Program-made: the position numbers and the translations under genes
The notes under the pieces: model-generated
Databases searched by the model: none
What the model saw: the letters and a program-made list of their open reading frames with translations, nothing else
Told to the model about the DNA's origin: nothing
Assembly: GCA_014238335.1 (NCBI GenBank)
Contig: JABABI010000002.1
Span: forward strand, 122,519-180,236
Length of the DNA stretch: 57,718 bases
Direction of reading: 5' to 3'
Source: Fuerstiella sp.
Lineage (GTDB): Bacteria > Planctomycetota > Planctomycetia > Planctomycetales > Planctomycetaceae
In this document: positions 53,632-57,718 of the stretch, in pieces
Layout: each line of letters begins with the position of its first letter
How positions within the stretch are numbered: position 1 is the first letter of the stretch

Positions 53632-54762
53632 ATGAAGATTGCATCCATTCGCACTTATATCGTTGGTGAAGTCCGGCCGTTTCTGTTTGTCGTTGTGGAA
53701 ACCGACGATGGAGTTCAAGGCATCGGTGAAGCCGGCATCACCTGGCGCGAACAGGCGGTGGCTGGATATATCAAGGCCCTCACACCTTCGTTGATGGGTG
53801 AAGATCCACGACGAATCGAGCATCTGTGGCAGGTCATGCTGCGGAGCGGCTTCTTTCCCGGTGGACGTATCGGCGCCGCCGCCATCAGTGCGATTGATAT
53901 TGCGTTGTGGGATATCAAAGCACGGTCACTGGGTGTTCCTGTGTACGAATTGCTGGGAGGACTGGTTCGAGACCGTGTCGCCTGTTACCCGCACGTGGCC
54001 GATAACGCTCTGGATGTGATGATTGAAGATTGCCGCAAGCGGGTTGCCGAAGGCTGGCAATTCGTGCGTTTCAATCTGCCGTCGCAGGGTGACCAGCTGG
54101 AACCCCGGATATCGGTACGGCAGGGAGTCGAACTGGTCGCTGCCGTGCGGGAGGCCATTGGTCCGGACATCGGAATTATTATCGATGCCCACACTCGACT
54201 GGATCCTGTCGATGCGGTTTCGTTGTGCCGACAGCTGGAACCCCTGAACCCATTTTTCGTGGAAGATCCCGTTCGCTGCGAGAATGCTGCCGCCATTGGA
54301 CGGCTGCGACAGCACACTTCGGTGCCAATTGCGATGGGCGAGCAATATGCGACGAAGTGGGAGTTTCGTGAGCCCATCGAACAGGACTGGATCGATTATT
54401 GCCGCCTTGACCTGTGCATTGCCGGTGGCCTGACGGAAGCTCGAAAAATCGCCGGCTGGTGCGAGACCCACTACATCGGCATTGCTCCTCACAATCCTCT
54501 CGGCCCGGTTTCAACGGCGGCCTGCCTGCACCTGGACCTGGCGACCAGCAACTTTGCGGTGCAGGAATGCGCCCGAATTCCCGGAAAAGTCCTTGCCGAG
54601 TTGTTTCCCAAACAGGTGCCGTTTAAGGACGGTTACATGTACGCGACTGAGGAACCAGGTCTCGGCATTACCTTTGACGAGTCGGCGGTCGCAAAGTACC
54701 CCGTGATGGAAGGTGACTGCCCACGACTGCATCGTGCGGATGGTTCGTTCACGAACTGGTAG
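53632..54762 (+). CDS. Galactonate dehydratase-like enolase-superfamily enzyme
   Basis: 376 aa, ATG 53632. Metal ligands D185 (DAHTRL), E211 (FVEDP), E237 (MGEQYATKWEF), with H187 and H287 (PHNPLGPVSTAA) as acid/base and E312 in NFAVQECAR. From memory these line up with E. coli DgoD residues with a constant offset of about two, so D-galactonate dehydratase or a close aldonate dehydratase is likely. It yields 2-keto-3-deoxy acids for later cleavage by KDG-type aldolases, which are not in this window. The N-terminal capping domain (MKIASIRTYIVGE) is typical. No clear ribosome site. Confidence 0.9.
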   Translation: MKIASIRTYIVGEVRPFLFVVVETDDGVQGIGEAGITWREQAVAGYIKALTPSLMGEDPRRIEHLWQVMLRSGFFPGGRIGAAAISAIDIALWDIKARSLGVPVYELLGGLVRDRVACYPHVADNALDVMIEDCRKRVAEGWQFVRFNLPSQGDQLEPRISVRQGVELVAAVREAIGPDIGIIIDAHTRLDPVDAVSLCRQLEPLNPFFVEDPVRCENAAAIGRLRQHTSVPIAMGEQYATKWEFREPIEQDWIDYCRLDLCIAGGLTEARKIAGWCETHYIGIAPHNPLGPVSTAACLHLDLATSNFAVQECARIPGKVLAELFPKQVPFKDGYMYATEEPGLGITFDESAVAKYPVMEGDCPRLHRADGSFTNW

Positions 54763-54907
54763 CGCCAGAAGTCGATTTTCACGATTCAGTCAATGCCAGG
54801 AGTTGCGAACGCAGAATGTAATCGGCGCTGGTTGCAACCGTGCAGTGTCGCGACTACCGTGTGGTGTGATGTATCAAACTGTCAAAACGTGAATCGGAAA
54901 TCGTGTC

Positions 54908-56560
54908 ATGAGTCCCACGAAACTGAGTGTGGCTGCACTTCTTTGCAGCACAATCGCCGCATCAGTGCCGGCCGCTGAGCAACGTCCGAATATTCTGTTC
55001 ATCTTTTCAGACGATCATGCAGCTCACGCGATGAGCTGTTACGGCTCTAAGATCAACAGTACGCCCAACCTGGATCGGATTGCCAACGATGGCATGCTGT
55101 TCACCAATTGCTTCTGCACAAATTCCATCTGCGGCCCCAGCCGAGCGGTCATTCAGACTGGAAAACACAGCCATCTGAACGGCTTTGTTCGCAACGGCAA
55201 TCGTTTTGATGGTTCACAGCAGACGTTCCCAAAGATTCTGCAGAAGATCGGTTATCAGACGGCCGTGGTCGGCAAATGGCATCTGGCCAGCGCGCCGCAG
55301 GGCTTTGATTATTCTGAAGTGCTGAAAGGACAGGGACCGTACTACAACCCACCAATGCTGCTGAACGGGAATCCGGAACCCGTCAAACACGTCGGTTACA
55401 CCAGCGACATCGTCACGGATCTTTCGCTGGAGTGGCTGAAAGAAAAACGCGATCAAAGCAAACCTTTCATGCTGATGTACCAGCACAAAGCACCGCACCG
55501 CAACTGGCAGCCGGGTCCAAAACACCTGAACATGTTTGACAACGTCGAAATTCCGGAACCGGACAACCTGTTTGACGACTGGTCCGGCCGGGGCAGTGCC
55601 GCACAGACTCAGGACATGAGCATTCGCACAACAATGACTTCTAACGACCTGAAACTGAATTCTCCCCGCGGCCTGACTCCCGAACAACTGGAAGTCTGGA
55701 ACAAAGCGTACAGTGCCAAGAACAAGGCGTTTGCAGAAGCAAAGCTGGAAGGTGATGACCTGATTCGCTGGAAGTACCAGCGTTATATCAAAGACTACCT
55801 GCGTTGTATCGCATCCGTTGACGACAACGTCGGTCGAGTGCTGGACTACCTGGACGAGACCGGGCTGGCGGAAAACACCGTCGTTATCTACTCGTCAGAC
55901 CAGGGTTTCTATTTGGGCGATCACGGCTGGTTCGACAAGAGATTTATGTACGAAGAATCCTATCGCATGCCGTTCGTGCTTCGCTGGCCTGGTAAGGTCA
56001 AGCCGGGCAGTGTGAATCACAATCTAATCTCGAACCTCGACTTTGCCGAAACATTTCTGGATCTCGCCGGTGCCAACATTCCGGCAGACATGCAGGGGAA
56101 AAGCCTGAAACCGCTGGTTTTGGGCAAGCCGTCGGGCGGATCAACAACAGTTCCTCCCATGACCATCGGCTTCGGCAACAAACTGATCAACTACAGTCAG
56201 CCGAATTTTCGCGACGCCCTGTACTACCATTACTACGAATTCAATGGTGAGCGACGCACCGCCCACATGGTGCGACGACATTACGGTGTGAGGACCGACA
56301 AATACAAACTCATTCACTTCTACAATCTGGATGAATGGGAACTGTACGATCTGGAGAAGGACCCCCGAGAAATGCGAAGCCGCTACGACGATCCGGACTA
56401 CGCTGCAATTGTGGCTCAGCTGAAGACGCGTGTCGGCGATCTGCAGAAACAGTATCAGGTCCCCGATGATCGGGGGTCCGTCCCGGCTGATCCTCCATCT
56501 TTGCATCAGCGCCCAAGGCAGCAAAAGAAGAAAGCACCTGCGAAGAAGAACGCGGCCTGA
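54908..56560 (+). CDS. Secreted sulfatase (sulfatase family S1)
   Basis: 550 aa, ATG 54908. Signal peptide [24 protein letters not shown], metal block [19 protein letters not shown] (D35, D36), modification motif C75-GPSR, then [79 protein letters not shown] and [24 protein letters not shown]. The [21 protein letters not shown] block marks the S1 branch close to choline- or mucin-type sulfatases. The C-terminus has a Lys/Pro-rich tail ([16 protein letters not shown]), unusual for an exported sulfatase and similar in style to the tail of the TPR protein at 38644. It neighbours the DgoD-like gene, 145 nt away. Confidence 0.94.
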   Translation: MSPTKLSVAALLCSTIAASVPAAEQRPNILFIFSDDHAAHAMSCYGSKINSTPNLDRIANDGMLFTNCFCTNSICGPSRAVIQTGKHSHLNGFVRNGNRFDGSQQTFPKILQKIGYQTAVVGKWHLASAPQGFDYSEVLKGQGPYYNPPMLLNGNPEPVKHVGYTSDIVTDLSLEWLKEKRDQSKPFMLMYQHKAPHRNWQPGPKHLNMFDNVEIPEPDNLFDDWSGRGSAAQTQDMSIRTTMTSNDLKLNSPRGLTPEQLEVWNKAYSAKNKAFAEAKLEGDDLIRWKYQRYIKDYLRCIASVDDNVGRVLDYLDETGLAENTVVIYSSDQGFYLGDHGWFDKRFMYEESYRMPFVLRWPGKVKPGSVNHNLISNLDFAETFLDLAGANIPADMQGKSLKPLVLGKPSGGSTTVPPMTIGFGNKLINYSQPNFRDALYYHYYEFNGERRTAHMVRRHYGVRTDKYKLIHFYNLDEWELYDLEKDPREMRSRYDDPDYAAIVAQLKTRVGDLQKQYQVPDDRGSVPADPPSLHQRPRQQKKKAPAKKNAA

Positions 56561-56741
56561 CGTTCCGGGTCGAGAAATCGAATCCAGCGACGCCTGTAGT
56601 ATCCGCTGACAGTGGATTCACCTGCATGCTGGCTGTTCAGATCAAATCTCAGCACGCAGCCTGCGGGGACTACAGACGCCGTCGAGACCGATTACCGCTG
56701 TCCTGACCTCGAACCGACCTTCCGCGCGACCGGAATACAGG

Positions 56742-57718
56742 ATGCCATTGTTCAGACGACAGATGCTGCACAATGCCGCCGCCGGATTTGCGATGCCGGC
56801 GCTGGCGGAACTGTTGTCCGCGCAGGACAAGGCTGCACCACCGCCGCAGGTGACACCGAAGATCAAACGTGTGATCTTTCTGTTCATGTATGGTGGCCCA
56901 TCGTCGATCGACACGTTTGACTACAAACCACAACTGAATCGGGACCACGGCAAACCGCTGCCATTCAATAAACCGCGAGTGCAGTTCCGCGACACAAAGA
57001 ATCTGTTTCGCAGCCCGTGGAGATTCCATCAGTACGGGGACTCAGGATCGTGGGTCAGCGACCTGTTCCCTCATTTATCCCGCCATGTCGACAAACTGAC
57101 GTTTGTCCATTCGCTGCACGGATCCAACGCGGCGCATGGGGGAGCGTTGTTGAAAATCCACACAGGCTCCGACACGTTTGTTCGTCCCGGCATGGGAGCA
57201 TGGATCAGCTACGGACTTGGAACCGAAAACAGTAACCTGCCGGCATTCGTCACCATCGACCCAACGTTAAATCATGGCGGCGTGCAGAACTATGGTGCTG
57301 CGTTTCTGCCAGCTCAGCACCAGGGTGTCCGCGTTCACGGAAAGATTGCAACGGTCAACGACCTTAAGCCATCAGCACCGGAAAGTCTGCAACGCCAAAA
57401 GTTGGACCTGTTGCGTTCGTTGAATCAGCAGCAGTTTCCCGACGTTGGTTCCCAATCCGCCCTGGACGCCCGTATCAGGACGTTCGAACTGGCATTCCGC
57501 ATGCAGCGGGAAGCTCCAGCCGCTCTCGACCTGACCACTGAGTCGCAGGGAACGCACCAGCTGTATGGAACCGATGACGATCGGACGGCCGCATTTGGCC
57601 GCCAGTGTCTGCTGGCACGGCGACTGGCGGAACGCGGCGTTCGCTTTCTCCAGGTCTACTACGTCAACAAGGGTCAAAAGCAGCCATGGGATACTCACAA
57701 CAATAATAACAGCAAGCA
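56742..57718 (+). CDS. DUF1501 family protein, partial at the right edge
   Basis: At least 325 aa; the 3' end is outside the window. The start at ATG 56742 gives MPLFRRQMLHNAAAGFAMP, a possible Tat leader with twin arginines. DUF1501 marks: RVIFLFMYGGPSSIDTFDYKP, GSWVSDLFPHLSRHVDKL, FVHSLHGSNAAHGGALLKIHTG, GAWISYGLGTENSNLPAFVTI and FGRQCLLARRLAERGVRFLQVYYVNKG. This is the same larger subgroup as the copy at 7640. It is on the same strand as the sulfatase, 182 nt downstream. A cytochrome partner may lie beyond the edge. Confidence 0.9.
   Translation, partial: MPLFRRQMLHNAAAGFAMPALAELLSAQDKAAPPPQVTPKIKRVIFLFMYGGPSSIDTFDYKPQLNRDHGKPLPFNKPRVQFRDTKNLFRSPWRFHQYGDSGSWVSDLFPHLSRHVDKLTFVHSLHGSNAAHGGALLKIHTGSDTFVRPGMGAWISYGLGTENSNLPAFVTIDPTLNHGGVQNYGAAFLPAQHQGVRVHGKIATVNDLKPSAPESLQRQKLDLLRSLNQQQFPDVGSQSALDARIRTFELAFRMQREAPAALDLTTESQGTHQLYGTDDDRTAAFGRQCLLARRLAERGVRFLQVYYVNKGQKQPWDTHNNNNSK

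Overview
This window looks like a chromosome segment of a planctomycete (phylum Planctomycetota, probably a Planctomycetaceae-type marine or freshwater heterotroph). The evidence is gene content that is a hallmark of that group: Tat-exported DUF1501 and DUF1552 proteins paired with large secreted DUF1592/DUF1588/DUF1585 or DUF1549/DUF1553 proteins carrying CxxCH haem motifs, a PVC-type membrane-bound dehydrogenase with a C-terminal haem domain, four secreted CxPxR sulfatases, zinc-ribbon/transmembrane proteins and Tat-exported Gfo/Idh/MocA oxidoreductases. I saw no rRNA, tRNA, CRISPR array, integrase or intact insertion sequence. Genes are loosely packed, with short operons and many 200-700 bp gaps that hold small palindromes and tandem repeats.

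Layout. 1-720: a decaying secreted-protein gene (minus strand) that ends in an 8-bp tandem repeat at the window edge. 942-7457 (plus): DUF1501, a phytanoyl-CoA-dioxygenase-like enzyme, a 12-bp tandem repeat, then a DUF1592-class cytochrome and its DUF1552 partner. 7640-12234 (minus): DUF1501 and a DUF1549/DUF1553 cytochrome with a LamG-like insertion. 12721-19735: two zinc-ribbon membrane proteins and three sulfatases. 19955-22969: PVC-type dehydrogenase/HEAT/cytochrome. 23429-24862: Amt ammonium transporter behind a near-consensus sigma-54 promoter. 25243-27813: a SUMF1-fold protein lacking the catalytic cysteines, and a Gfo/Idh/MocA oxidoreductase. 28514-33295 (minus): small secreted protein, MenG/UbiE, a HEAT-like secreted protein and two DUF3299-like paralogues. 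33615-35288: sodium/solute symporter.

35285-42429 (minus) is a probable operon of a 1,261-aa envelope TPR protein with a basic, histone-H1-like cytoplasmic tail, a second TPR protein, an ExbB/TolQ-type proton channel and two ExbD/TolR subunits. I regard it as the best candidate for an undescribed machine here. 42935-46551 (plus) has a ten-EF-hand secreted protein, a DUF2007/RanBP2-zinc-finger membrane protein and a beta-barrel protein. 46677-56560 looks like an acidic-sugar utilisation cluster: esterase, M81/MlrC peptidase, three enolase-superfamily enzymes (RspA/ManD-like, an atypical member, DgoD-like), an MFS transporter of the organic-anion type and a sulfatase. A DUF1501 gene runs off the right edge.

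Taken together the window reads as catabolism of sulfated, uronate- or aldonate-containing polysaccharide (sulfatases, acid-sugar dehydratases, symporters), with extracytoplasmic redox enzymes and an energised envelope complex. Functions are assigned from family motifs read by eye; no database search was run.
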